A stretch of 64,000 bases of DNA from Beverwykella pulmonaria. Lineage: Eukaryota; Ascomycota; Dothideomycetes; Pleosporales; Melanommataceae. The stretch covers positions 1,547,197 through 1,611,196 of the forward strand of contig BCHH01000006.1 in NCBI GenBank assembly GCA_001599595.1, read 5' to 3'. Positions 1 to 12,656 of the stretch are shown here, one piece after another. The notes below the pieces were generated by a model, which did not search any database, was not told where the DNA came from, and saw only the letters and a list, made by a program, of their open reading frames with translations. The first letter of the stretch is position 1. Every line of letters starts with the position of its first letter. The translations under genes were made by a program, and so were the position numbers.

Positions 1-1435
1 GTACCGCCGGCGCCGTGCAGGACCTTTAGGCGTGCTTTCTGTCCTCAGTGCGCGGCGGAAGTGTCAAGAGCAGCGTGAGGCCAAACAGGCAGCCCTTCCG
101 ACCCTGGCCGATATTCGCAGATTGCTCTTTATGGGAGATGGAGATGGGGCCTCGACTGAATGCAGAGATATAGAAGAGATAACCACGCAACACAGGGGTC
201 TTGCCGTGGATATATTGGGCTTCTTGAATCTTAGAACGTGAGTTTGGTGCTCGAAGACGCCCAGCGGCGTCTTTTGTGGTGGGTCTCCTCATTCACTGCA
301 ACGACGACCAGTGACACGTAATTGGATCGCCCCCGGCCTCGTAAGCTCATGATGGGCTTCCCCAGGCTCGTTCCACGCAAGCATCGTCGGCTTTGCTCTC
401 TCCTCCGCCTCCCAGGTGGCACACGTCCAGAATGTGAGTACTAAACGGCCCAAAGCCGCCAAAATGAGAGCGCTATCCTTCGGTACCCCATCGCGAGGCC
501 CACGCAATATCCCGAAGTCGTGACTGACCACCTTTTTGGGCCTAGCGCGGAGACGCGCACTACATACCAACTGCTTACCGCTTTCGACGAGTGTTGGGAC
601 GCCTCATTTACTTCATGTACGCAAGCCTGCAAGAGGTCGAAGGGAACAATATAGACCAACGCTATCATTATGTATAGCCATATGGTACTATGGACTGTCC
701 AGCAGAGGGGAGAAGTTGCGGCTCGCCACGGCCTGCGCGTTGGCCGTCGGACGGCGTCGCACGAGTAAGACGGTGGATTTGCTGTGGCGCATAGTCTTAT
801 TTAGAATAAGATGTACAAATCCGATGCCACAACTGTTTCCCGATTAGGCGGCCGGCGTGACACTCGTGCAAAACCGCCCTCCACAACTGAAACCGCTTGC
901 GAATGCACCACCTAACCATACATATGATCAACAGAACGCTTCACGGACCCATCCCAGGACATGCGAGGTCTCAATGCGTATGCCCGTTTTTTTACAAATA
1001 CGATGAGACAGTGTCTAGTTACATCAATCCCATTAGCCTCCTACTAGAATAGAATCGACATGTTGCGTGGCCGCAACCTAGATTGGACGCCTTGTGAGAC
1101 ACAGCTTGCGGCCTCCATCTCGAGGTACAGCCCACCATCACGTTCCAGACGCTTACGAGTAGTGTTTGGGTCGTACGTGGACGAACCTGTTTCGCGTTTG
1201 GTTAGTCTTGACTTCCCCCTCGTGCTCCCAACCTTAAAAGGTCGTGAGACAAGCACGTCGTCGGAAACCCATGGAAACCTTGCTACTGAGGTGGCGATCA
1301 TAGAACACGATGCGAGAGCTTTGACAGAGATCTTGAAACTACCTGGCTAGACAGGATCCACAAACGTTCCATACCACTCCAACCCTTTGGGGTGGACGGA
1401 CAGAAGGGTGCACAAGACCTAACCTTCCTCTACTC
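1..1435. other. left-edge stretch, no gene recognised
   Basis: Only short overlapping reading frames occur here, the longest just over 100 codons, and none resembles a known family. I see no intron-like pair of splice sites joining them. The last few hundred bases lie downstream of UTP4 and probably hold its 3' UTR. Confidence 0.5.
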
Positions 1436-4300
1436 CTACTCGTGACTACCCACGAATCTTGGTCCCAGATCTAGATCCCACGACGGCCGTTCCACAAGAA
1501 CCACTTCAAGCGGTTGGCCATTCCCTCCAATAGGCACCATGCCCAATATTGGACGGTATTTGAAAGTGTGCCACCAAGGCTCGGGACTTCGTTTTCTCGC
1601 ATCTGCCACTTCCTTAGACTCCTCCCCTGATACTACATCCTTCTCTTCAGATGGCGAATCACCGTTGACAAGTTTGTCGGGGGCGAAAGGCACGCCATCT
1701 AGACCGGCAGACCTACGAATACTGGTCAAAGCTTGTTGCTTATCTTCAAAGTCCTCGTCAGACTCTGCGTCCCCGCGGGCATTGCTGAGATCGATCCAGT
1801 TCGACTTGGTGGATTCGTCAGACGGGCCGCTGTTGAATTTACGCATCTTCGTGATAAGACTCTCGTTCTCCGGGGCCGCACCCCCCGCGCCGCTGTTGCT
1901 CTTTCGAGGGAGCTCTTTGATCGATGCTCGTTTGCGCTTCTTCGACACCGCCATTCCTTTGTCCTCGGCACCATTGGTTAGAGAGGATCCACCAACTGAG
2001 CCCGGCAATGGTAGATCGTGGGCAAGATCGAACATGAACAACCACTTCTCGCCGTAAAGCCAAACGCGTTGACGCTTTTCTGTCACATCCCATGTGCAAC
2101 CTTTCGTCGAATTGTCAAGCATTCGAAATTGCGAAGGATAGCTGGATTTCGGGTTTCTCCTCGACCATTCCGATAATCGGCCAGCTAAGACCTCAAAATG
2201 GTACAGCTGATGCTCGGCAGATACCAGGAGAAGGTTGTATTCCGTATCAGGTATATCATGCGAGTGTGGGTGTGGGTTGTGCCTTGTGGGGTGCACTGCA
2301 GGATTGCCATTGGGCACTGGTCGAGTAGAGCCTTCTAGACTAGGTTGGAATGAGAGCAGAAGAGGTGCTGAGTTCAGGCGGGGGATAAGGTGCCCAGAAG
2401 GATTGCGTATCCACCGCTGGCCTAGGAAGGTCATGTGCACTGTGGGGATCTTCTCCTCATCTTCTGACTCGTCATCGTCTGCAGGCGATGACGAGGACTG
2501 AGCGATATCAACTTCTAGTGCGGTAGAATCCTCGTGCCCTGCTACGATCCAAGTGTCGATAAAGCCAGCTAGATCTGCAGTAGCGAAAACGGTTCCGTCA
2601 TCTGAAAATTCAGCTTGAGTGATTGTTCGGTTATAGTGTCCCCAGGGCCCGTTGAGTGAGTCTCGCTGCGTGTTGTCTCTTGGAAGGCGGTGTAGGTGTA
2701 GTAGGGGGAGGAGAGCGCGTGGGCGTTCGGTAGCATCTTCTGATTGAATGATACGTGCAAGCTGCACATCACCCGTAGCAGTTATGATAGCTAGCCATTT
2801 GCCGTCCTCTGCCAATCGTACCAATTTCGCACCAGTTGTCGCAGGCAGCTCTAGCTTTCGTATACGTAAACCAGAACCAGCAGCCGGTTTGGACTCTGTA
2901 AGTTGAAAGAGTTTCACCTCACTTGCCGTTGAGACTGCAAGAAGTGCTCCATCTCGCGTGATGGAGGCCGATGTGATGTTCTCATCGCCCTGGAGTGCTA
3001 GTCTAGCGACCACTTTGGGCTTTTCTGTGCCATCCTGTTGACTTTTGACGCGCCACATTCTGAGTTCACAATTCCACCAGCTGACCAACAGTCGTGCCTG
3101 CGGGGCACTAATTAGAGGCGGATCATGGGGCAGAGCTGGAAGTCCCCGGCTCAGCTCTTTTCCGAATTGACGAAGAGGCGCCACTATCGGCTGGGTATCG
3201 ATTCCTAGAATACTTTAGCATTTCGTGTGTGCATGGCGATGATGCGCCTTACCTCCAGAAACCACGACGCTCAGTTTGTTGCCTTCGTAAGTAGCCATTG
3301 CCTTCACATCGTGGTCGTGGTATCTCTTATGTGACACTTTGCGCCACTTCTCCCCTCGATTAGCTCGAGCCGCACCAGCCTTCTTGTTACAGGTATAAAA
3401 GCAGGTGCGGCGGTCCATGCCTCCGCTGAATATCATGGAACCGTCTCGGGAGACTGCCAAGTCGAGTACGTCTGCTTCGTGTCCGGTAATGCGTTGTGTT
3501 TGACTGTAGTTCTTTCCATTGTATATTCTGATATCCCCCGTGGAATCTCCAGAGACAAAGTCACCATTGGAGAGGCACTTGACCTTCCAAACCAATATCT
3601 CCTTTGGCCCACCTGGAGGTCCGCTCCCTAGTGAGATGTTCCTGAGAACACTGCCGTTCCGCGTGTCGAAGACTCGGATCATACTGTCTGCAAAGCCAGC
3701 CAAAACGACATTACGGTCTTTGTATGTAACGCTGAGTACTCGAGCCTTCTTGGTCGAAGATCGCGAGAGGAATTTGTCGAATCTGAGTTCGTTATCCATA
3801 GTCGAGAGCAAGACGAGGGTGCCATCGGCGCATCCCGCGACCAAGTTTTGTTGAGCATCTACGCCCGAATGTGTGCTTCCTTTTACAAATGTTTTAAGTT
3901 TCGGTTGGGCTGCAAAACACCATACCTCGCTGTGGTTACCGTTCGAATGTCGAGCAGGGAGCCCAGTTGCTAGGTTCCATTCCGTGATGCTGCTTGAGTA
4001 CCCAATACTGAATAATCGCAACCTTCCGGGCACTCTTTTCCCTTGCTCGTCTTTCTCGTCTGGTTCTTGTGTCCAGGCTAAACCTTCCACGCTCCTATCT
4101 TTTCCGCCATAGAAAACCCGCTCTTGAAGCCATGCGCCTTTCGCGGGGTTCCAAATTTCAATATTCCCGTTCGAACGCCCAATTGCCAGCCTCAGGCATT
4201 CTGGATCTTCATTGTCTTCCTCCGGCTGTGTATGGGAGAAAGCAAGCGCATTGATTGCAGAGGGAGGGTATGGTACGAATCGGGATCGGTGGATATCCAT
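1436..4300 (-). CDS. UTP4: U3 snoRNP-associated WD40 protein Utp4 (cirhin family)
   Basis: Predicted 938-residue Utp4, a subunit of the t-UTP/UtpA complex of the nucleolar small-subunit processome, needed for early pre-rRNA processing. Exon 1 is 4300-3253 and exon 2 is 3204-1436. The 48-base intron starts GTAAGG and ends TTCTAG, and this junction restores the family sequence GGIDTQPIVAPLRQFGKE; the nearer CCCAG acceptor would shift the frame. The N-terminal half has WD40-type repeats, including LRLAIGRSNGNIEIWNP and VLDLAVSRDGSMIFSGGMDR. The C-terminal half has an acidic tract (about residues 585-601) and a basic KKRKR motif (about 771-775) that could be a nuclear signal. The start is the first in-frame Met, followed by the usual MDIHRSRFVPYPPSAINALAF opening. 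Identity is confident from the two conserved ends; exact repeat boundaries were not assigned. Confidence 0.93.
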
Positions 4301-4866
4301 GGTGGGGGATTTCGTAGCGTGTCGCGTTAGTGTAGGTGAGTTTGATCTCTCAGCGCGTGCGCATAGAGCGAGCGCTAACAGATTAAGGGTGAAGGTATCA
4401 TTCTCGTGGTCGTGCTGTTAAGAAACTTCTGCAACTTTTTCTCCAAATGTCGGAGACAACGGGCTTTTCCGCCGCCGCTTATCCACGTGCATATTAGCGC
4501 CGGCATGCCAGGTTTTCCCGTTCCGCACCCCTTCACACTTGGATCTGACCAACATCGATCGCCACCAAAGCACCCTGCGATTATTTCAGAGAGCTAGTAT
4601 AAGCTAGTACAGACCGCCCAACTCATATCACCCCACTGCACACCTCTTCCAACTCTCATAGCGGTGCATTGTTTTGTCGGTCCTCTCTAGCAACAGGCCA
4701 GAAGGATAAATCTTAGCCTACGCAGTGCTACTGTATCTGTCGGAAAGAGCTATACATGTATAGGAGAAATAGAACTTCCAAAGTATAATTTTTAGGTAAA
4801 GAAAAGACGTAGTTAAGGTACTTCACCGACGAATTAATGCACGCTGGGGCTCTCGAACTCGCTGTG
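4301..4866. other. upstream region of UTP4, no gene
   Basis: This stretch lies 5' of the minus-strand UTP4 gene and must contain its promoter. No reading frame of note and no clear core-promoter motif was recognised. Confidence 0.4.
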
Positions 4867-5049
4867 CTATCTCTTCGCCAACCAAGACCTCAAAACATTC
4901 TTGCCAACTACCAAACGTCTCTTCTTCGCCAGGGTACCCCCAATAACTCCACCACCGCACTCGAATACACCACGTTCCCGCATCCAAGGACAATCACAAG
5001 GCTGTGAAGCGGAGTTTAGGTAGAGGGTAAGAGGATTAAATTTGACCCA
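4867..5049 (-). pseudogene. candidate orphan terminal exon (partial or relic gene)
   Basis: A 60-codon minus-strand reading frame starts directly after a TTTAG acceptor-like site, whose TAG is also the in-frame stop just upstream, and ends at a TAG at 4869-4867. The peptide looks protein-like: it contains CDCPWMRERGVFECGGG followed by a basic tail, and the cysteines and glycines are not what random sequence usually gives. The only in-frame Met (4983) would give 38 residues. I could not find a convincing preceding exon in the next several hundred bases, so this may be the last exon of a degraded gene or a chance frame. No family recognised. Confidence 0.25.
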
Positions 5050-8000
5050 CTAAACCTTTCTATATGTGTCAACACGCCTTTTGCCACTCCTAAAGATCTT
5101 CCTAAACCCACTCCTGTTATTCTGTTCGGATGTAGAAACGTGCTGTATTAACACTGAGTTCCACCCAACCTGTTTACCATCCTCTGCTTTCTTCTATTCG
5201 TTGTTCTCGGGGTGTAGAGGGATGAGGGACGCGTGGTTACATTTCCGCGAATCCGAATTCCCAATATCTCTCACCAAAGGCCTTCATGATATTTGCCTTA
5301 TGGATTATGCAGATGTTTCCGATCTCCTCGGGTTCCAATCCGCAGTCATGGAATAGCCTACAAGATGGTCCATTTTCCACAAACTCGCGATTGATGGAAG
5401 CTAGAGCAGCCACAGCAGAAATGTTGAAGCCTCTTAAATAATGGCCTCAGATGGCTCATTGGGTTCACCCACCGCCCATCGCCAGCAACGCTCAATGCAA
5501 GAACTTCCTCGACCAGAATACCTGTCTGAAAAACCTCTGCAACCCAGACTGAATTCGTGCTATAGGATCTACTGTACAGAAGGTAGGTAGTATGCGTTTT
5601 CCTAGCATTCCATGGGCTAGGTACCATATTTGTAAAAGTTTACAGAGTCGATGAGGTAGATATCGAACAGTGTGAGAATTAGGCTATTACCGCACTCCGC
5701 AAGTATGTCTGGTGGTGGACCCGAAATCTAATTCAGACTAGGGAGCATTAACACACGGTAGCCAGAGGAAGTATTGTTCTAGGAGCCTCCGTGTCAAACG
5801 GCCACTGACAGCATCAGCGATTGGCCACTGGTTTGGCATATAGGGCGTAGTTGGGACCGGGGGTTCACTAAGGGCCGAGAGATTGCGGCCGATCAGTTGC
5901 CGAGCGTTCGCAGATGGTGACTGTTAGCACATTTCTCAACCTTTCCCAGTTATTATGGTTTCATCTCCTTGAATATTAAATGCATACCTTCGGGTTGCAT
6001 GTAGAAGCCCATGTAGAAGAATTTCAAGGGCTGTCTCAGTGTTGATGCATTTGTTGCCTCATTTCTTCATCCAATGTGCTGCCGTATTCCCGCTTACCGC
6101 TGCAAATGCCTCGACAGTTACATAGATACACCGGTAACCTTACTGCCCTGAATATTAGGCAGTGCACTTGTTGCTTTGTTGGTTCGGAAGCCCGATCGGA
6201 GTCCTGGGCCAATGTGTCGGTGCGATGGGGCTAGGAGGTGGTTCATCGAACCCGCTGGGCGCTCCATAATGTAGGGTAACAGAGCCAGTATATTGCTGGC
6301 CTATATTTGACAATCTGCCTGAAGAATGCAATGACGTTTGATACCACTGCTATATGGAAACCCATGCTTGCGAATTCCGCCCCTATGTTTCCCAGAGTCC
6401 CGAGAAAAAAACTTGTATATGGGGTGTGCAGAAACTTATCGTCATATAAGACGCCGCGTGACCAGGGTTAGTCCTATAAGAGAGTTTGGCAAGGCCTTGT
6501 AGTTCCTTCCTTCAGTAGTATTCTGTGGTTCTTCGCAGAGTCCGTAGCTGGAACGCTTGACGCGGTTCTCGAGCTCATGGTCTACGACACGCAGTAGCAC
6601 TTGTTGCACGAAGGGTTTAATCGACAGCATGCCTCAGGCATTATTCCACTCAATGTAGCGGAATATAGCTTACAAGAGACACGTAGTGATGAACTTTTCA
6701 GCAACCTTGCAGTCCTCGAATTGGATTGGGTACGTAAATGTTCGCATCACGACCTCTGTACTTACGGTTAGTAACAGGCCTTGTGACGATCTGCTGCACA
6801 TACCTTCCAGCCTCAGGTCATGGATGCCACCCAATAATACCGCAGTTCCAGGTTCCATGGAGTTCGCTAGGAAAGGGGGAAGAGCATCGACCGAATAACT
6901 GAGGAACTGGATTTGGATGATGAAAGATGGTGAATGAGGGGTAGGAAGCACGGGGGACTACAGAATGTTCGCTCTTGCGTTCCGATAATGACACGCATCG
7001 TCGGAAGGTGCGATACGGAAGGTGAGGTGCCCAACTCCACATATCAACTACCCTCTCTATTCTCATCTCATTCACTGAGCTCAGTTTCATTCTCTCCTTG
7101 GCCGGGGCGTCATCTCCATCTTGAACCCTTGATCTTATATATAATGGAGTATCGGTGCTTCTTAAAAGCTGTGCTCTGCTCAAATCTGGCACGCTAAAAG
7201 GATAGAAGAAGGGTTCGTACTTATCCCGCTAGTTGGTCCGTTTGTGATGCAGGCAGAAGCTGTTGGCATGCCACCTGTCATCAGACACGAAAGAGAGTGA
7301 CGTTTATGATGAAAGAGAGGCCGTAGGTACTAGAGGTACACAACTTCCTGCGCCAAACTTGAGCAGGACATGCTACTTGTAAGTTTCAGGAAAGGATAGT
7401 TACCCTACTGGGCTCTCCTAAGCCGATCTTACCAAAGGCTGGGGCGTATAGATAATGGGGCCTGCTGGTGTCAATTGAATCGAGGGCACATAAGGGAAAG
7501 TAGCCTGTTCCATCGCAGTATTCGTGGCTGTCCCGTAGTAGAAGGTACAATGCGGTGCGGATTAACGCTTCTAAGTAGCAAGCGTCGTGGCGTCTCTCCT
7601 TGCTCACCACCAAGAAAAATTACTTGACTGCTATGTTGGGCCTCGCAGCATTGATTGTGGCGATCCCAGAATCTATACTCGCATCAGCCCTATCGCAAAC
7701 GGTAGGTGGTATATCGAATCGTGACACGTAGCCTTTTCTGGTGGGTGATGTAGGACAGCGCGGTATTTCATAGATCCTTTCAACATTGTGCTCTGTAGAA
7801 TAGGGGGTTGAGAAGAAAGCGGTGACAAAATAACGAAGCACGGTCGTGCTAGAAATATCACTAAGCCCCAATGCAATGTCATCTTGACATAGCCGAGAAG
7901 GAAGTCTGCGGTCTCAACCTGTTGATACGTACGCCTTTCGGATGATTGAGAGGAAACAGAACACGGAGCCTCCCGCTGCGGCTATATGTGGACCGAGTTC

Positions 8001-10689
8001 GAAGAATCAAGGGACAGCGTTGGATGTACGGCCCAGGTTCAGGCCACCCAAACTCGGTGTATAGATACACGAGCTGAGGTGACAATGACATGTCTTTGCC
8101 CCGCAGGAAGTCTCACAAAAGAGAAGTGACGAAACATGTCACACACAGTGGCCGAACCTTTCCCTCGAGTCTCGGGACCGGAACCTAAAGTGCCAACGTA
8201 GTCAAGCACTATGATGAAAAATGATTAATTGATTGATGTTTGAGCTTAGACCGTTAAGGGGTGGGTTACGACGGTCAACGAAACAGATTTTCGGAAGGCG
8301 TTGCGGCGCTTCCAACAGTGCGAGCCTTAGATAAAAGTTTGCTTCACCGGCGGAGCACAGTCATGCTGTAGCAGGGTGACGTTGGTGTAAGCGACAGGAT
8401 TTGGATGGGGGGATCCCTCCCGAGCGAGTCGCCCGTATCACGAGAGGCACCTCTGCATGTCTTGGTGTCTCTTGGTGCTGTAGAGGGACAATTGACATCA
8501 GGCGCAATCCGCAGGATCCGACTCAAAAGCTCCACTGGAAGAAGAAAATTTGAAAGGATGTGCATCAAGTGCAGGAAGTAAGGTGACCCGTGGACGGATC
8601 CACAGTACACGAGACAACGCTTCTCCTGGATTCGGTGCATAGTCGGGGGCGTGGCACGGCGTGGATCTGAATTAGTTAAGTTTTGTCGCGTGGTCGCGTG
8701 GTGAGGCTCAAGCACTTTCAGGACGCGCTGAGTTCGCGATTGAGAGTTTCAATTTCGGGGGAGAACAGACTAAATAAATGGCTGCAAACGGAACCGACAC
8801 GGAACCGCATGTCGGTCTTTAGCTGCAGCAGGCATACTATACAAGTAGGGAATTGCAATGCGGACGTTGAATGGCGTTCGAGATTGAAGTTGCCTTCTTC
8901 TTTTGATCAATTGGCGTGGGAGATCGCGCTAGCATGTCGCCAACGCGTCAATTACTCGCCAGCCAGCCCCCATTTTCTTAGGGCAGAAGGGCTGACCGAG
9001 AACGAATCATGGTCCCTCTGCATGTCGTTCGCGAGACGCCGATCCAAGATTTGAGAGAAGATTGTTCCTGCTTTGCTGCATGCAATGGATGCGGAACGAA
9101 CTCTTTGGCCGCTCGCCAGAATCGCCTGAAATAAAAAGGAAATGATGCAGCTGAGGCACCGCGTTTGAGTCCTTGCCCAAGATGATGTGCATTAACGGTT
9201 GCAACAATTGCTTTCCACTCGTGAGGCCGCGTCAGGCACCTCATTGCTCTTGCGATGTCAGAGCGCCATCACAGTGATCCAGAACCCATGTCGTTGCATG
9301 CGGCGGATGGGGCCCCTAAATAGACACTCCACCATCGCGCCTGAATGGATAGACGCCAACCCCGCAAATGGAGAAGCTCCAGCAAGGGAAGGTAATTGAT
9401 GATTTCTGGAAATGCGCAACGAAGGCTTGTCTTGAAATACGGAATAACCCCCAACACGACGGACCTTGCCACGCCTTAGCATTGCCAATCAGCGTTGCCA
9501 ATTTTATGACGGCACCGAAAGAACGCGTTTGTGGAGGCTAGAAACTGACGTGCGAGATTACAAACGATGCAAATCATCAGCCACGTATGTCTAAGATTCG
9601 CGTGCGAGAACAATTCAAGTCCCACAGTAACGCGGGATCCGGGTAACTGGACAATCGGCAAGGGACAGAAGTGTATTACTCCGGTCGAGGGCAGCTCTGG
9701 TAGCGATGCAGCATGATGTTCCCGAGCACAGCAGAAATGGTTTCCCCTAGAGTGTTCACCATGCAGCAGGGCGCGGGCACAGTGGAGGCATTTTGCCTTT
9801 TTTGAATGTCCAGATTGTTTGCCGGGCCCAATGCCGCAAGTTTGTGGAATTGTGCCAGCCAGCCCGTTGTCGAGGATTGAGGATGCTGACATGAAGCCGT
9901 CGGAATCTGGCAGAGCTCAGCAAAGGATTTGGTCGTTTTTCTCGAAACGACTGTCCCGCTGGTGAGATTATGGCAGCTCTTTTGATGCCTTAACCCGCGC
10001 AGCTAAAAGGGGAACGAGTCGCTTCAACATGACGATATTCAGGAGCTCTCCACCGCCTTAGCGCAGGCACATGCCAGGGGAATCCAGGAAGCGTGGCAGA
10101 CCAGGCCTGGGGGGCGACAGCCTGAGCGTCGGTCGGCCGCACTGCCTGATGAAGGGCTTGGCGGCTCGAAAGCAAGATGTTTCGAGCTCGTCTGCGAGGG
10201 AGGATTGGACAGCAATCGTGGCTCAACATGCACGCTGGTGTAACTTGCATGCGCTGGCTTCGAGCTTCAGGCTGACCGGAAGCGCAGACGCAGCTGATTT
10301 GGACCGGCTCTGGCGAGTGGCCCGTCCAGTACGGATATTCAGCCGTGGACGGACGCGTGTGGGAGCACATGTATGCGAGCGTGCGAGCGTGCGAGCGCGC
10401 GAGGCGGTTGGGGCAACTCAGTGCGAGTAGCCTCCTGGGATAGACTCAGACGCGGCCACTCGATGAGACATGTTGGCCCTGTTCGACGCGTGCTTTGGAG
10501 CGTGTTCAGCGTGTTCCTTGGTGGCAGAACCAAAAAGAAAGCGCCTCACGACGCCGCACGATGCACACGGGTATTGGCTGACAGATGCTGGCGGCGCAAA
10601 GCCGTGGTCCTTGCTGGTTCGAAATGCGGACTAGCGCCGGTCGTTCCTCCTCCACCGCTGATGCTGGCCCGTCGTTTCTCAAACCCAGC
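5050..10689. other. 5.6 kb gene-poor stretch
   Basis: No reading frame above about 140 codons and no recognisable protein family on either strand. Base composition looks ordinary rather than strongly AT-rich, so heavy repeat-induced point mutation is not evident by eye. Around 10376-10404 there is a short run of GCGAGC-like tandem copies. One intron-like structure (6803-6756, minus) and several frames with protein-like composition on the minus strand between about 6.6 and 8.1 kb suggest a decayed or very intron-rich gene. I cannot assemble a model from them. Confidence 0.45.
6756..6803 (-). other. isolated intron-like structure (48 bases)
   Basis: On the minus strand a GTATGT donor, a TTACTAAC branch-like site and a TACAG acceptor are correctly spaced in 48 bases, the same length as the UTP4 intron. 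Splicing joins an upstream open frame ending in LGGIHDLRLE to a downstream open frame starting EVVMRTFTYPIQFED in phase 1. The joined peptide matches no family I know and stops after about 25 further codons. It could be a relic of a lost gene. Confidence 0.35.
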
Positions 10690-12656
10690 CTTGGCCCGTC
10701 TGGAGTTGTAACTTACACGCTCTTCCCATCCTCTCACCTCTCCTTCACTCTCCCCTTCTCCTCTCCCATCCGCCATTCCTCACCACGGTCGGAGCATTGA
10801 GTCAGGATCTGATGGAGTGCTGAGTCTGTTTCGGCACCATCTGTCCTTAAAACCTCGACTGCTCCCCGGTCTCTCACAGGTCGGCCGTCTCTCCGAACAG
10901 GATAACTGGAAGCGTACCAGAAGCATCTGTACCTTCAAGATCCGTTCACTTCTCCCGCCTCTCACCTCGCCCTCCCTCGACCCTCCACACGACCAAAGAC
11001 ACCAGAGTCGCAGCACTCACTGTCCTCACCGCCCATCCTACGCAGAGCCTCGACTCTCCACCCTCTCCGGCTAGCCTCGTCGTGTGTCATCCACCAGTAG
11101 GATTGTCTTGTCTGCGTCCTTGTACTGGGTAGGTTTCTGTTCTTTCTTTCGTTCTCTTTTCCTGTCACTGCCGAGGTTCTTCCTGTGTATCCCATTGTCT
11201 GGCCCTCCGGTGCTTCCCCTTTTCTCACCCTCAGGACCGGATTTGGAAAATGCGAGGACGGCATTTAATTTTGATGGAAACGTCCTCTGGTGCACGCTCG
11301 GGTTCCAGCTAGACTGTATGCATACAAGAAGGGTATGGACCTGGAAAGTAGTGTGGGAAGCTCTGGCATTTGGATTCGAAGGGGTGAGGTTGCCAATCTT
11401 AAAATTGGTCCTGGACAGCACCACAATTGAGGGCAAGGTGCATACCGCACGCACATTAGATTGCACACTCCACTTCACCAAGCCTTGTCTCACCGCAGTC
11501 AACCGCTCAACCGAATCGCCCTTCACCTACGAGTTCACGACACGTACACGATTTGGGCTCGCGCGCTCATGCACACGCTACTGCCCATCGAGGCAGGCTC
11601 GGTGCCTCTATAAAATCTTTTATACCCACTACTATTACTGCTCCGATTCCTACACTACCTGCAGCCGGACGTCATCACCTACAGTCTCAGGGACTGGATC
11701 TGGGTTGGCCCTGCGAGAAGCAGACTTACATACCTTACGGTTGTCCAATTTCCGAGCCGATTAGACAACGCAGCTTCATTCCAGCCGGGCCTTTTGGCAA
11801 CCTCACTTCACCGCACTCCTCACCTTCCCATCGATTGGCTTGTGTGACAGGCCGCTAAATTTTTTTTTCTTATCGGGAAATAAGCTTTTACATATGCTAA
11901 TTCCGCCACCTGCAGTTTCCTGTCCCTCCACCAAGAAGCCACACTCAGCCGTATACCGCCATTGTCCCTCGCACCTTCAACCTCCTGAAGGACTGCATCA
12001 ACGTGAGATAATCCATCTTTGATTGAAAATACCACTGGTACTAACTCTATCCTTGCTTAGGTTCGTGATTGCCAGATCTGGAATCTTCGCATTCCCCAGT
12101 TGTTCTTGGCGATTCACTTGCCACTCTCAACCAATCGGCGGACTCGTTAACTCGTGCTCTGCCTTCCAAACAGCTCTCCCTTTGCCATATACGACAATAC
12201 AAAGTTACAATCCAATCCAATCGGCTACTGGATGCTACTAGCAAGGGGCTCGATCTTTCCGATTTTAAAGTTCTCTTTTCGGTTCTTTCCGTGCCGACCG
12301 TTCACTCTTTAACGTAATTATTTAATTCTTCAAGGTACGGGAAACTCCTTGAGCCTTGACTAATTAGGAATCTACTGTGCATCAGATTGGCTAACAACGT
12401 GTCGGTTCCAGGCTCTGCTATATCACTTTCCCGCCTCCCAATACTTCGGGGGACAGAGACCTTTATCCAAAAGCATTTCCAACTAATCACTGTCTTTGCA
12501 TTTGTTGCCTTTCCGGCTACCACTCTTTAATTCAGTTCACCTTCCGAACCATCCACTCCCTTAAGTTCGAGTGTACTACTTCGTCGACAATCAATCAGTC
12601 TATCCAGGAGAATTGACGTCCACTCTTTCGACGAACTATCAACTATTCCAGTCATC
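10690..12656 (+). promoter_or_regulatory. long pyrimidine-rich leader/promoter of the cyclin gene
   Basis: From about 10.69 kb the plus strand becomes rich in C and T with frequent CTCTCC, CACC and TTCC runs, typical of transcribed 5' leaders in filamentous fungi. It ends at the cyclin ATG at 12657. It contains a well-formed intron (12003-12060) and several upstream reading frames; the longest, 11084-11764, is 226 codons without recognisable domains. The transcription start was not located. A long leader with upstream frames would fit translational control of a G1 cyclin, as known for yeast CLN3, but here that is inference. Confidence 0.45.
12003..12060 (+). other. probable 5' UTR intron of the cyclin gene
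   Basis: A 58-base interval begins GTGAGA, carries a perfect TACTAAC branch site at 12039-12045 and ends CTTGCTTAG. No coding frame spans it, so it would be spliced from the leader. The three signals with correct spacing make chance unlikely, but no transcript data are available. Confidence 0.55.

Noticed and set aside
1539..2057. 172-codon plus-strand frame
   Set aside because: It is the antisense shadow of UTP4 exon 2.
3191..3252. 62-base version of the UTP4 intron ending at CCCAG
   Set aside because: It breaks the reading frame; the TTCTAG acceptor 14 bases earlier restores the conserved sequence.
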